A stretch of DNA of 64,000 bases, taken from Flavobacterium sp. SH_e (lineage in GTDB: Bacteria; Bacteroidota; Bacteroidia; Flavobacteriales; Flavobacteriaceae). Below are positions 1 through 8,003 of the stretch, in pieces (positions within the stretch are counted from its first letter, which is position 1; every line of letters begins with the position of its first letter). The stretch is from assembly GCF_025717045.1 (NCBI RefSeq), contig NZ_JAOVZN010000006.1, forward strand, positions 646,269 through 710,268, read 5' to 3'. The notes under the pieces were generated by a model. That model worked only from the letters and a program-made list of their open reading frames with translations, made no database searches and had not been told where the DNA came from. A program made the position numbers and the translations under genes.

Positions 1-448
1 TGTTTTTTTACTGCAAAAAGCGATTCAAAAGTTTTCTGAAAAAGTTCATTATTTAAAAGCAGAAGAAGCAATTGTAACAACAAAACCAACTCAAGACTGG
101 AAATCTTTATTTTATCAAAGAGTACGTTGGGCGGCAAAAACAAGTTCTTATAATAGCACTTTTGGAAAGTTTCTGGGCTTGATAGTCTTCTTTGGAAATT
201 TGAGTTTTGTAATTGGATTTTTCTTTCTTCTTTTTGGAATTTGGTCGTATCCAATTTTTGTGCTTTTTGCTTTTTCTAAGTTTGTGATTGATTATGTTTT
301 ACTTTCAATAACGAATCATTTTTTGACGAAAACAAGAATTAAAAGCCTTTTATTGAGTAGTTTGCTGTATCCGTTTTTTAGCTCGGCTGTGGCTTTGTAT
401 AGTTTGGGTGGTTCTTACGAATGGAAAGATCGTCAGTTTAGAAAATAG
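1..448 (+). CDS. Glycosyltransferase family 2 protein, C-terminal part (5' end outside window)
   Basis: The reading frame is open from base 2 to the stop at 446-448, so only the last ~148 residues are visible and the start lies before the window. The visible part contains QRVRW, which fits the QxxRW signature of processive GT-A family 2 glycosyltransferases, followed by two or three hydrophobic segments rich in Phe, Leu and Ile. Family members transfer a sugar from a nucleotide-sugar at the inner membrane, often for polysaccharide or glycolipid synthesis. The substrate cannot be told from this fragment. A TTG at 179 lies inside the same frame and should not be taken as a start. It converges with the lipoprotein gene ending at 461. 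Confidence 0.75.
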   Translation, partial: VFLLQKAIQKFSEKVHYLKAEEAIVTTKPTQDWKSLFYQRVRWAAKTSSYNSTFGKFLGLIVFFGNLSFVIGFFFLLFGIWSYPIFVLFAFSKFVIDYVLLSITNHFLTKTRIKSLLLSSLLYPFFSSAVALYSLGGSYEWKDRQFRK

Positions 449-460
449 CTTTCTATAAAA

Positions 461-946
461 TTATTTATTGTCTTTTGCTTTTATAATAACAGGCAAAATA
501 AATTGTGTTTTTACTGGAATACCGCGTTTTATGGCTGGATTTACTTTTGGGAAATCGACCAGACGCGCACGCAGAATACTATCGATTTTTATGGTGTCAT
601 AAACCACAGAATCTTTAGGAAACTGAGGCTCAAACTTCATCTTAGAGTTAGGGAAAACTGTTATTTTTACCTCGATTGTATCCAATTCAGGATACATTAT
701 GGATAAGCTGTCTATATTTAGTTTTTCCTGAATAAGGCTAGACATGACTTCAAAAAAACATTGCTGACGCAGTTTTTCATTGGCAATTTTTTCGCAGCTT
801 GGAACCGATGGATATTCGTCAACTTCTTTCCAATTAATTGATTTTAATTCTTTCTGAAGTAATTCTTTTTCAGACGGAACCTGCTTCTCAAAATATTGAC
901 AAGAATGAAAAGTAACGCATATAAAAAGAAGAAAAAACTGCCTCAA
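461..946 (-). CDS. Hypothetical lipoprotein with TonB-like C-terminal motif
   Basis: 161 residues. The N-terminus is a short hydrophobic stretch ending at Ser-Cys (about residue 16), which is a lipoprotein signal. The last ~30 residues (FPKVNPAIKRGIPVKTQF and what follows) resemble the end of TonB C-terminal domains, where a conserved small basic region precedes a beta strand. No transmembrane helix follows the signal, so this is not a TonB energy transducer itself. The first usable start is a TTG at 944-946, because no in-frame ATG lies between it and the middle of the protein and the signal peptide begins right there. Function unknown; conserved-hypothetical type in Flavobacterium. Confidence 0.6.
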   Translation of the reverse strand: MRQFFLLFICVTFHSCQYFEKQVPSEKELLQKELKSINWKEVDEYPSVPSCEKIANEKLRQQCFFEVMSSLIQEKLNIDSLSIMYPELDTIEVKITVFPNSKMKFEPQFPKDSVVYDTIKIDSILRARLVDFPKVNPAIKRGIPVKTQFILPVIIKAKDNK

Positions 947-1112
947 GATTTTGGTGTTGAATGAATGAACAAATGATGATATAAAAATACGATTATTTTT
1001 TTGAGAATCTTTCTCTAACTTTGAATCTTAACCTTTGCAAGAATACATTGTAAAATCTGTATTTGTAAAGAATAAATATAGTAATTTGTAAGAACAAATT
1101 TATAAAGAATAT

Positions 1113-1613
1113 ATGGATTTATTATTGCTCATTCTTGCTTTTATATGCGTTATTGTTGGTGTTTTCGGAAGTTTTATTCCCGTTCTTCCTGGTTTATCCA
1201 GTTGTTGGGTTGGATTACTTTTGTTATATCTCACTAAAGCAGTCGAAAATAATTATTGGGTTTTAGGGATTACTTTTGTTTTAATGGTCATCATTACTAT
1301 ATTAGATTACGTGATTCCGTCTAAAGGGACGAAAAAATTTGGTGGAAGCTCTTATGGAGTATGGGGAACCAATATTGGTTTGATTATCGGAATTATAGCT
1401 CCCATACCTTTCGGAATCATAATCGGGCCTTTTGTAGGAGCATTTATTGGAGAGTTAATTTATGATTCTCAAAACCATAAACGAGCGCTAAAAGCAGCCA
1501 CAGGATCTTTGCTTGGATTTCTTGCTTCGAGCTTTATAAACTTCCTTTTTTCGATCACCTATTTGGGTATTTTCTTGAAGATTGTGTGGGAATATCGAAA
1601 CATTTTGTTTTAA
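1113..1613 (+). CDS. DUF456 domain-containing membrane protein
   Basis: 166 residues, almost wholly hydrophobic, with about four to five membrane segments and glycine-rich loops (GVFGSFIPVLPG near the N-terminus, GIIIGPFVGAFIGE around residue 105). This glycine-patterned layout is typical of DUF456 proteins, a family of unknown function in many bacteria. The length matches the family. ATG at 1113. It is a single-gene unit between the upstream minus-strand lipoprotein gene and the 269-bp gap before the next gene. No regulatory role can be read from the sequence. Confidence 0.75.
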   Translation: MDLLLLILAFICVIVGVFGSFIPVLPGLSSCWVGLLLLYLTKAVENNYWVLGITFVLMVIITILDYVIPSKGTKKFGGSSYGVWGTNIGLIIGIIAPIPFGIIIGPFVGAFIGELIYDSQNHKRALKAATGSLLGFLASSFINFLFSITYLGIFLKIVWEYRNILF

Positions 1614-1882
1614 TTATATAACAATTTTGGCTCTTTAGCGTTGCTAAAAAAAATAAATGTGAAGTTTTTCTGATATTTTTTTCTTTTGTGTTTGAATGCG
1701 AAAGAGTTGTGTTTATTGGGGTTAACGCATTTTTACTTTTAAGAACTGATTACTAAGCGGGCAAATTTTTAACTTAATTTTTGGAAATGTTAAAATATTT
1801 TATATTTTTATCACGATAAACGATAAAAAGCCTCACTTTATCGATTATTTTAAACGAGTATAAATAATCATTTTTTTAAGTT

Positions 1883-2491
1883 ATGAGTATGACCCCAAAC
1901 CTACAAATTGAACTTAGACGCTTTATTTCTTCTAATGTAGTCTCCAAGTTAAACAAGTTTTATTTTGAGAACGATGCACTTTTAATCAAGGGAATAGACG
2001 TCTCGATTGGCACAATTTTAATGGGACTCTACAACAAAGCTGAAGAATCTGATTTTTACTCCGAAATAGTTGCACTAATCAAAGAAGATTCTACTTTTTA
2101 CCAGGAAGTAGATTTTAATGCAGGCAGAATTTTATCAGTCGACGACTGTTACCGTTTGGAAGGAAATGTTTTACTGAAGGAATTATTCGAAAATAAAAAA
2201 GGAAGAATTTCAGAAATGGTTTCAAACGAAGTGGGTATAAAAAGCGAAACAGCTCGCGAAATACTTAACTTTTCGGCATTACTAGTAATGTCTTACTTAA
2301 GATTCAATCTTCAATTATTAGAAAGTTTAAAGCTCCTTTTAGACGATCAAAAGAGAGATATTCTAAACAGCATTCCACCCGGAATCAAAATCATCCTAGG
2401 TTTTTCAAATTACGAAACAGTAGAAGAAAAAAACCAATCTATCGGAAGATCTATTTTTACCCTTTTCGGACATAATTTCTTTAGTTTCTAA
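1883..2491 (+). CDS. DUF937-like hypothetical protein
   Basis: 202 residues with no signal peptide or clear membrane helix. The middle (about residues 90-150) reads as alternating helices with an inner hydrophobic face: a Gly-x-x-Leu-Leu segment, then an E-V-G-I-K-S-E-T-A-R-E-I-L stretch. This resembles the helical repeat of DUF937 proteins. The ATG at 1883 is followed by a second Met two codons later; either could be used. A 7-bp inverted repeat (1821-1827 with 1837-1843) lies ~40 bp upstream and may be regulatory. It shares a bidirectional hairpin with the convergent pseudouridine synthase gene. Function unknown. Confidence 0.55.
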   Translation: MSMTPNLQIELRRFISSNVVSKLNKFYFENDALLIKGIDVSIGTILMGLYNKAEESDFYSEIVALIKEDSTFYQEVDFNAGRILSVDDCYRLEGNVLLKELFENKKGRISEMVSNEVGIKSETAREILNFSALLVMSYLRFNLQLLESLKLLLDDQKRDILNSIPPGIKIILGFSNYETVEEKNQSIGRSIFTLFGHNFFSF

Positions 2492-2499
2492 AAAATAAA

Positions 2500-2530
2500 A
2501 AATCCCATTTTCAAGAAGAAAACAGGATTT
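2500..2530. terminator. Hairpin terminator between convergent genes
   Basis: A 13-bp stem (2500-2512 with 2518-2530, two wobble pairs on the minus-strand transcript) closes a 5-base loop. On the minus strand it is followed by a T-rich run (2488-2499), fitting a rho-independent terminator for the pseudouridine synthase gene. It may also serve the plus-strand gene ending at 2491, though the T-tract on that side is weak. Confidence 0.65.
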
Positions 2531-2556
2531 GTTTGTGATTTAAATTTGAAAAACGC

Positions 2557-3465
2557 TTAAACGTTTTTCAAATTGATAATTTCTTGATCGGTCAAAAAGC
2601 GCCAGTTTCCGCGAGGAAGATTCTTTTTGGTCAATCCAGCAAACGAAACACGATCAATTCGTAATACATTATACTCGAAAGATTCAAAAATAGCACGCAC
2701 CACTTTTACGTTAGCAGTACGCAGTTTAAGGCCAACTTCGCTTTTTGGCTCATTATCAATATAGCTTACTTCTTCAACAAATACGCGGTGTCCGTCAAGA
2801 ACTAAGCCTTTGCTGATTTTTTCTAAATCTTCAAATTTCAAGTTTTTGTCCAAAGAGACTTGATAGATCTTAGACGATTTTTGATTCGGTAGTGTAAATT
2901 TACGAATCATATCAGTGTCGTTCGTAAACAATAGCAAACCAGTTGTATTCTTGTCCATTCTTCCAACAGCAGCAATTTTTGCATTTGTAGCACCACGAAC
3001 TAGCTCTAGAACGTTACGGTATTCCTGGCCTTCATCAAGAGCAGTTGTAAAATTTTTAGGTTTATTCAATAAAATATATTCTTTCTTTTCAGGAGTTAGT
3101 GTAACGCCATCAAAGTTTACAACATCATTTAATTTTACCAAATAACCCATTTCAGTAACTACATTACCGTTAACTTTAACGTTTCCAGACTGAATATAAA
3201 TGTCGGCATCACGGCGAGAGCAAACGCCAGAATTAGAGATGTATTTGTTCAGACGAATTTCATCTGAAGCTTTTTGTCTCTTTGCTGGCTGATTTTGTTT
3301 TCTGAATTTTTCAGCAGCAGCTTCCTGAGCAGCTTTAACTTCAGGTTTTACTTTTTTAGGCCCTTGCGCGCGCTTAGCCATAGGAGGTTTTGGCTTGTTA
3401 GAGTTTGATCGTGAGCTATTTGGTCTCGATCCGCCTCTTTTATTGTTGCCTTCCTTGTTGTTCAT
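2557..3465 (-). CDS. Pseudouridine synthase, RsuA/RluB family
   Basis: 302 residues. Residues 1-65 are a low-complexity Asn/Lys/Arg/Pro-rich tail common in Bacteroidota members. An S4 RNA-binding domain follows (~68-115, with IRLNKYISNSGVCSRRDA), then the RsuA-like catalytic domain with GRMDKNTTGLLLFTND near residue 168-183. The Asp in that motif is the family nucleophile, in a variant of the usual GRLDxxTxGLL. Such enzymes isomerize one uridine in rRNA (RluB: 23S; RsuA: 16S). Which uridine is modified cannot be told. ATG at 3463-3465. It is the last gene of the minus-strand run but is separated from the isoprenoid genes by 320 bp. Confidence 0.88.
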   Translation of the reverse strand: MNNKEGNNKRGGSRPNSSRSNSNKPKPPMAKRAQGPKKVKPEVKAAQEAAAEKFRKQNQPAKRQKASDEIRLNKYISNSGVCSRRDADIYIQSGNVKVNGNVVTEMGYLVKLNDVVNFDGVTLTPEKKEYILLNKPKNFTTALDEGQEYRNVLELVRGATNAKIAAVGRMDKNTTGLLLFTNDTDMIRKFTLPNQKSSKIYQVSLDKNLKFEDLEKISKGLVLDGHRVFVEEVSYIDNEPKSEVGLKLRTANVKVVRAIFESFEYNVLRIDRVSFAGLTKKNLPRGNWRFLTDQEIINLKNV

Positions 3466-3567
3466 AGAATCATTAATTTGTGCAAAGATAGTTTTTTCCT
3501 GCTAATAAATCTTAAGTTCAATGTTCTTAGATTAATAGCACTTTATTTTAAGATGTTCAGGAGCAAT

Positions 3568-3683
3568 ACAATTGGCTTTTTTTGAGGCATGGTTTCCCGC
3601 TTTTCGTTTCAATTTTTTATTTTTTAAAGAAAAAAATAAAAAGATTTCCACTTCAATCGGGGCTAAAATCAAACAATTGGCTT
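3568..3683. repeat. Palindromic intergenic repeat bounded by 11-bp direct repeats
   Basis: ACAATTGGCTT occurs at 3568-3578 and again at 3673-3683. Between them is a perfect 12-bp AT-only hairpin (3614-3625 with 3631-3642) flanked by GC-richer blocks GGTTTCCCGC and CAATCGGGGC. This arrangement is like a small mobile or REP-type intergenic element. The rest of the 320-bp gap (3466-3785) holds no credible gene; its end carries a short AATCTG/AGATCTGC-type repeat fragment (~3745-3770). Confidence 0.55.
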
Positions 3684-3785
3684 CTTTTAAAGATTGTTAC
3701 TACACATAGATTAGCAATCCCGATAGCTACACGAAAGAAAATAATCTGATAAATCTGCCAGATCTGCGAGAAAAATAGAAAGACT

Positions 3786-4742
3786 TTAGTAATTAGAAAT
3801 CAATTCTTTTCCGTGCCATAAAACACTAGGATTAATCAATACGATGCAGAAAACACCAGAAACAATCAGGAATTTTAAAACGTTATGAAGCCTTAAAAAC
3901 TGCTCTTTAGAATTTGATTGCCATAAATAAATCAGGAAAAAAAGTAAAACGCCAAAACAGACATAAAAGTAAATGTCCATGTAGCCAACATCATGAATAT
4001 TAACCAAAACATAAACAGGTAAAATAGTCAAAAGGGTCAAAGCCGTAATGATTTGCTTAGAGATTTTTTCGCCATACAAAACTGGGATTGTTCTATATTG
4101 GGTTATTAAATCGCCTTTTAGATTTTCTAAATCTTTAATCATTTCACGAATAAGTAAAAGTAAAAATAAGAAAATAGCATGCGCCGAAATCACTACAAAA
4201 TGGCTCATATGATTCTCAATTTCCTCAAACGAAATCTTATTGTAAAAATACAATAAAATGGCAAAAAAAGGAGTTACAGCAAGCAACGCCGACATTAGAT
4301 TCCCAATAATCGGATACTTTTTTATTTTATGAGAGTAAAACCAAATCAGGAAAATATAAGCAGAAAAGAACAGAAAAGCTCTCCAAGAAACAATAGAAGC
4401 CATTAAAACAGCAAGAAAGTTTAAGCTAAAATAAACGTTCAATTTCGTTTTTTGACTAACCAAACGATCTAGCATCGATTTGTTGGGCCTATTAATTAAA
4501 TCTTTCTGACTGTCGTAAAAATTATTTATGATATACCCAGAAGCAATCGTAATAGCAGAAGCAAAAACAATCAGAAATAAATAAAAATCTAATAGAATGT
4601 CCAACGCTCGAATTTCTGGAGCTAATATAAATATCGCTGATAAATATTGCGCTAGAACAATAATGGGAATGTTATAACCTCTAACCACAGAGAACAGACT
4701 AACAATTTTCATTATTAAAAGTTTTTGCTGTCTGCTTAACAT
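3786..4742 (-). CDS. UbiA-family prenyltransferase (GGGP geranylgeranyltransferase-like)
   Basis: 318 residues with about eight to nine membrane helices. It has the two Asp-rich motifs of UbiA enzymes: NNFYDSQKD near residue 72 (a variant of NDxxDxxxD) and REMIKDLENLKGD near residue 204. UbiA enzymes join a polyprenyl diphosphate to an acceptor such as an aromatic ring, heme or, in archaea, geranylgeranylglyceryl phosphate. It is the last gene of an operon carrying two mevalonate-pathway enzymes, so an isoprenoid donor made nearby is likely. The acceptor is unknown. Bacteroidota homologues are often labelled as the archaeal lipid enzyme; that is homology only. The ATG at 4740-4742 or the one ten codons later (4712) may be the start. 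Confidence 0.78.
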   Translation of the reverse strand: MLSRQQKLLIMKIVSLFSVVRGYNIPIIVLAQYLSAIFILAPEIRALDILLDFYLFLIVFASAITIASGYIINNFYDSQKDLINRPNKSMLDRLVSQKTKLNVYFSLNFLAVLMASIVSWRAFLFFSAYIFLIWFYSHKIKKYPIIGNLMSALLAVTPFFAILLYFYNKISFEEIENHMSHFVVISAHAIFLFLLLLIREMIKDLENLKGDLITQYRTIPVLYGEKISKQIITALTLLTILPVYVLVNIHDVGYMDIYFYVCFGVLLFFLIYLWQSNSKEQFLRLHNVLKFLIVSGVFCIVLINPSVLWHGKELISNY

Positions 4743-4802
4743 AAAGTTTGGTTTGTTTGGATTAGATGAGGGAAGTTAAAAGATATTTTTTAATTCAAAA
4801 AT

Positions 4803-5393
4803 TTAGAGTTTGTTTTTTAACAATTCTTTAGAACCATAACCCAGTTTTCTAATGCAGGCTAAAGCTTGTTTTTGCGTAATATCAATTTCTGTGATGTCTT
4901 TTTTATCAACAAAAACTACAGATCCGCTCCACGGATTCGGAGCATCTGGTATAAAGACTGTAAATTTATCATCACTGACTTGCTCAATTAAAAAAGCAAA
5001 TTGCAAACCAGCGTCAGTAGGAACTAAAATTACTTTTAAATCATCTTTCGATTCTAAACCCAATATGTTTTCATTCATGTTTTTCATAAATGAATATCCT
5101 GGAACAAAGCTCAAGATGCCATCTTCTAATCTTTCGACCAGCTTTTTTGCATTGGCAGTTTTTGCTAATAATCCTGCAACTAGACAAATTAGAATTATAA
5201 TAAGTATCCCAATAAGTTCTTGAATTGCAAGTCCTAAAACACTAATATTTGGTAAGTTACTTACAAGCGGAAGTGTCGTTTTTTGAATAATGCCATATCC
5301 TTTTTCTAAAACAATTAGTAAAACGACTAGTGGCACTAAAAATACAAGTCCTCCTAAAAAAGTTGCTTTGATAATTTTTAAAATACTCTTCAT
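4803..5393 (-). CDS. DUF502 family membrane protein
   Basis: 196 residues. Two strong N-terminal membrane helices (about 8-30 and 48-80) are followed by a soluble domain with DAPNPWSGSVVFV, typical of DUF502. The family is widespread in bacteria with unknown role. It lies 60 bp upstream of the UbiA gene and 73 bp downstream of mevalonate kinase on the same strand, so it is probably in the same transcript. ATG at 5391-5393. Nothing unusual in length or composition. Confidence 0.8.
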   Translation of the reverse strand: MKSILKIIKATFLGGLVFLVPLVVLLIVLEKGYGIIQKTTLPLVSNLPNISVLGLAIQELIGILIIILICLVAGLLAKTANAKKLVERLEDGILSFVPGYSFMKNMNENILGLESKDDLKVILVPTDAGLQFAFLIEQVSDDKFTVFIPDAPNPWSGSVVFVDKKDITEIDITQKQALACIRKLGYGSKELLKNKL

Positions 5394-5466
5394 ATTCAGT
5401 AACTTTTTTAGGATTAAATATTAGGAAAGTGTATTCAAATAATTATGTGTTTTAAGAAGTTTAAAC

Positions 5467-6405
5467 TTAAAATTGGTAAACTACCTCTAGCTTATAATCT
5501 TTCAGGGCTGCTTTTGCACGTTCTAAATCTTCAGTAAAACCTAGAATGTAACCGCCGCCTCCAGAACCGCAAAGTTTTAGATAATAATCATTTGTATCGA
5601 TTCCGTGTTGCCAGATTCCATGAAATTGCTCTGGAATCATTGGTTTGAAGTTATTTAAAACTACTTTAGAAAGTTTTTTAGTATTGCCAATCAAAGACTT
5701 CATATCTCCATGTAAGAAGTTGTCGATGCAGATATCGGTGTATTTTACAAATTGGTTTTTAAGCATCGCACGGAAACCTTTGTCTTTTAAGCTTTCCATA
5801 AAAATGCTGATCATTGGAGCTGTTTCTCCTACAATTCCAGAGTCTAATAAAAATACAGCTCCTTTTCCGTCAACACTTTGAGTTGGGATACCTGTCGTTT
5901 GGATGTTGTCTTTAGAATTGATTAAAATAGGAATGCTTAAGTAACTGTTTAACGGATCTAAACCAGAACTTTTTCCGTGGAAAAAGCTTTCCATTTGAGA
6001 AAATATATTTTTTAAGTGTAGTAATTTTTCTCGGGTTAAATTTTCTAAAACCGTGATTTTATTTGCGGCATATTTATCATAAACAGCTGCAACAAGCGCT
6101 CCGCTGCTTCCAACACCATATCCTTGTGGAATACTAGAATCAAAATACATTCCAGATTCGACATCATTTTTTAGATTTTCTAAATCAAAAGTAACCAGTT
6201 CTGGCTGCTGTGTTTGTAGGACTTCAAGATATGAAGCGAAACTTCTTAAACTTTTATTTGATGCAATAGCTTCGTCTGAAGGTTCTTCCGACTTTTTTAA
6301 AGCGCCATTGTAAAAGTTATAAGGAATAGCAAGCCCTTTTGAATCGCGGATAATTCCGTACTCTCCAAAAAGTAATATTTTTGAATAAAATAATGGTCCT
6401 TTCAT
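5467..6405 (-). CDS. Mevalonate kinase (GHMP kinase family)
   Basis: 312 residues. The N-terminus SKILLFGEYGI carries the GHMP substrate-binding Lys and Glu. IPQGYGVGSSGALVAA near residue 95-110 is the ATP-binding glycine/serine loop, SGLDPLNSYLSIP holds the probable catalytic Asp, and LCGSGGGGYILGF near the C-terminus is the third GHMP motif. It should phosphorylate mevalonate in the cytoplasm. The neighbouring diphosphomevalonate decarboxylase supports mevalonate rather than galactose or homoserine as substrate. It sits second or third in a minus-strand operon: decarboxylase, small membrane protein, this gene, DUF502, UbiA. ATG at 6403-6405. Confidence 0.85.
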   Translation of the reverse strand: MKGPLFYSKILLFGEYGIIRDSKGLAIPYNFYNGALKKSEEPSDEAIASNKSLRSFASYLEVLQTQQPELVTFDLENLKNDVESGMYFDSSIPQGYGVGSSGALVAAVYDKYAANKITVLENLTREKLLHLKNIFSQMESFFHGKSSGLDPLNSYLSIPILINSKDNIQTTGIPTQSVDGKGAVFLLDSGIVGETAPMISIFMESLKDKGFRAMLKNQFVKYTDICIDNFLHGDMKSLIGNTKKLSKVVLNNFKPMIPEQFHGIWQHGIDTNDYYLKLCGSGGGGYILGFTEDLERAKAALKDYKLEVVYQF

Positions 6406-6451
6406 GATTTATTTTATGTCTTTCTTAATTCGAAGTTGTTTCTATTGATTC

Positions 6452-6706
6452 TTAACCTTTAATATATAATCCAATAATCATCATGGCTAAGGCAAAAAAT
6501 AGACCAACAAACCATTTTATCATATCATTTTTTGCATCTACAATTTCTTTTTTCACAAAATCTTTAGTGGCAATTTCGCTTTTATCTTGTCTAATTTCTT
6601 CACTAATAGTTCTGTCAATTGCTTCGACAAATTCCTTAGCCTTACTTTCATCAAGATTAAGTTCTTTTCTAAATAGATCGTAAAGTTTTATAGTTGCAGT
6701 ATTCAT
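6452..6706 (-). CDS. Small coiled-coil membrane-anchored protein
   Basis: 84 residues from the ATG at 6704-6706. An in-frame longer version reaching 6817 would run back into the decarboxylase gene and begins with an atypical sequence, so I prefer the short start. The first ~55 residues are charged and helical (many Glu/Lys/Asp, coiled-coil-like). The last ~20 are hydrophobic (WFVGLFFALAMMIIGLYIKG), a tail anchor. The layout recalls the DUF1640/CCDC90 type. It sits between two mevalonate-pathway genes. Function unknown. Confidence 0.6.
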   Translation of the reverse strand: MNTATIKLYDLFRKELNLDESKAKEFVEAIDRTISEEIRQDKSEIATKDFVKKEIVDAKNDMIKWFVGLFFALAMMIIGLYIKG

Positions 6707-6752
6707 GTTCTGACTTAAAATATATGTAATATAAATATAAAGATACGCAAAA

Positions 6753-7853
6753 TTATAATGCAATCGCGCCTTCTCCAATTTTGTCGCAAATGTATTGACT
6801 ATTCTGACAAAATACAACTAATTCGTCCTGAATAAATTGAAGTACTTTTTCGCTAACGTTTTCAGGATATAATACATGCACATTCGCGCCAGCATCAAGC
6901 GTAAAACATACTGGAATTTGGGTTTCATTTCTGAATTTCCATATTGCATTTATGATTTGAAGCGTGTTTGGTTTCATCAAAATAAAATAAGGCATTGAGG
7001 TCATCATCATAGCATGTAAAGTCAGTGCTTCACTTTCTACAACTTTGATGAATTCTTCTAAATCTCCGCTTTCAAAAATAGTGATCAATTTATCCAGATT
7101 TTCATGTGCTTGGGCAAAACGTCTTTCTGCATACGGATGATTGTGCATCAAATCGTGTCCAACCGTGCTCGAAACTTGTTTTTCGCCTTTGTCAACCAAT
7201 AAAATGGTGTCTTGATAATTCTTGAAATTTTCATGAATTGTATATGGAAATTCCACACCAAACAAATCTGTGCTTCCTTCGATATTTGACTGATTTCCCC
7301 AAACTACCACATTTCCTTTTACGCTTCGGCAAGCACTTCCAGAACCTAAACGTGCCAAAAATGAAGCTTTTTGATAGAAATAATCATCGGTCATTTCAGG
7401 ATTTAAAAGTTTTTCCAAACTCATAAAATTCATTGCCAATGCTGCCATTCCAGAAGCCGAGGAAGCAATTCCCGAACTGTGCGGAAAAGTATTCTGCGTA
7501 TCAATCGTAAAATGATAATCCTTTAAAAACGGCAGATAAACCTCAACTCTTTCCAAAAACTTCTGAATCTTTGGCTTGAAATCTTCTTTTGGTTTTCCTT
7601 CAAAAAGCAAATCAAAAGAAAAACCATTTGCTCCACTGTGGAGAGTCGAAGCGTCTTTTTTAGAAAAAGCCAATTTCGTAATGGTTTTACAGTTGTTAAG
7701 CGTAAAACTAACAGAAGGATTTGCCGGAATCTGGTTCTCTTTTTTTCCCCAGTATTTTACTAATGCAATATTGCTTGGAGCGCTCCACTCAAAGTTCCCG
7801 TTTTCGATTGTTGAAGTATATGGATTTGGTATAAAATCGGCTGCTGTTAACAT
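6753..7853 (-). CDS. mvaD: Diphosphomevalonate decarboxylase
   Basis: 366 residues. APSNIALVKYWGKKE near residue 25-40 is the signature of this enzyme, HSSGIASSASGMAALAM near 125-140 is the GHMP phosphate loop, and LDAGANVHVLY near 320-330 is close to the DAGPN motif of the family. It converts mevalonate 5-diphosphate to isopentenyl diphosphate with ATP and releases CO2. It is the first gene of the minus-strand isoprenoid operon. Upstream, on the minus strand, TATCTTTG (7871-7878) is a good -7 element. ATG at 7851-7853. The length is slightly longer than the ~330-residue bacterial average, as in other Bacteroidota. Confidence 0.92.
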   Translation of the reverse strand: MLTAADFIPNPYTSTIENGNFEWSAPSNIALVKYWGKKENQIPANPSVSFTLNNCKTITKLAFSKKDASTLHSGANGFSFDLLFEGKPKEDFKPKIQKFLERVEVYLPFLKDYHFTIDTQNTFPHSSGIASSASGMAALAMNFMSLEKLLNPEMTDDYFYQKASFLARLGSGSACRSVKGNVVVWGNQSNIEGSTDLFGVEFPYTIHENFKNYQDTILLVDKGEKQVSSTVGHDLMHNHPYAERRFAQAHENLDKLITIFESGDLEEFIKVVESEALTLHAMMMTSMPYFILMKPNTLQIINAIWKFRNETQIPVCFTLDAGANVHVLYPENVSEKVLQFIQDELVVFCQNSQYICDKIGEGAIAL

Positions 7854-7870
7854 GAATTATAAAATTTTGG

Positions 7871-7878
7871 CAAAGATA
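7871..7878 (-). promoter_or_regulatory. Probable -7 promoter element for the mvaD operon
   Basis: On the minus strand this reads TATCTTTG, matching the Bacteroidota TAnnTTTG element, 18 bases before the mvaD ATG. No clear TTG -33 box is seen at the usual distance, so the call rests on one box and its position. Confidence 0.4.
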
Positions 7879-7893
7879 ACTTTTTCATTTTTC

Positions 7894-7960
7894 ACCATAT
7901 AAGTTATTTAAGAAATTATAAGCGGAATTTGCTAAAATGAACTTATATCACTTATATGGT
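7894..7960. repeat. Inverted repeat between mvaD and TspO
   Basis: ACCATATAAGT (7894-7904) is the exact reverse complement of 7950-7960, with 45 bases between, and a third half-copy (ACTTATAT) lies at 7941-7948. It fills the divergent gap between mvaD and tspO and looks like one of the dispersed hairpin elements of Flavobacterium, though a role as a shared operator cannot be excluded. Confidence 0.6.
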
Positions 7961-8003
7961 TTAAATTTTCTTTTGCCTATTTTTGAATTCAAAATTTGAT
8001 GTC

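Noticed and set aside
3466..3785. Gene in the 320-bp gap between the pseudouridine synthase and UbiA genes.
   Set aside because: Only short frames with many stops; the content is repeat DNA.
4852..5223. 123-residue plus-strand frame inside the DUF502 gene.
   Set aside because: It is the antisense shadow of a well-supported membrane protein; no start context or family match.
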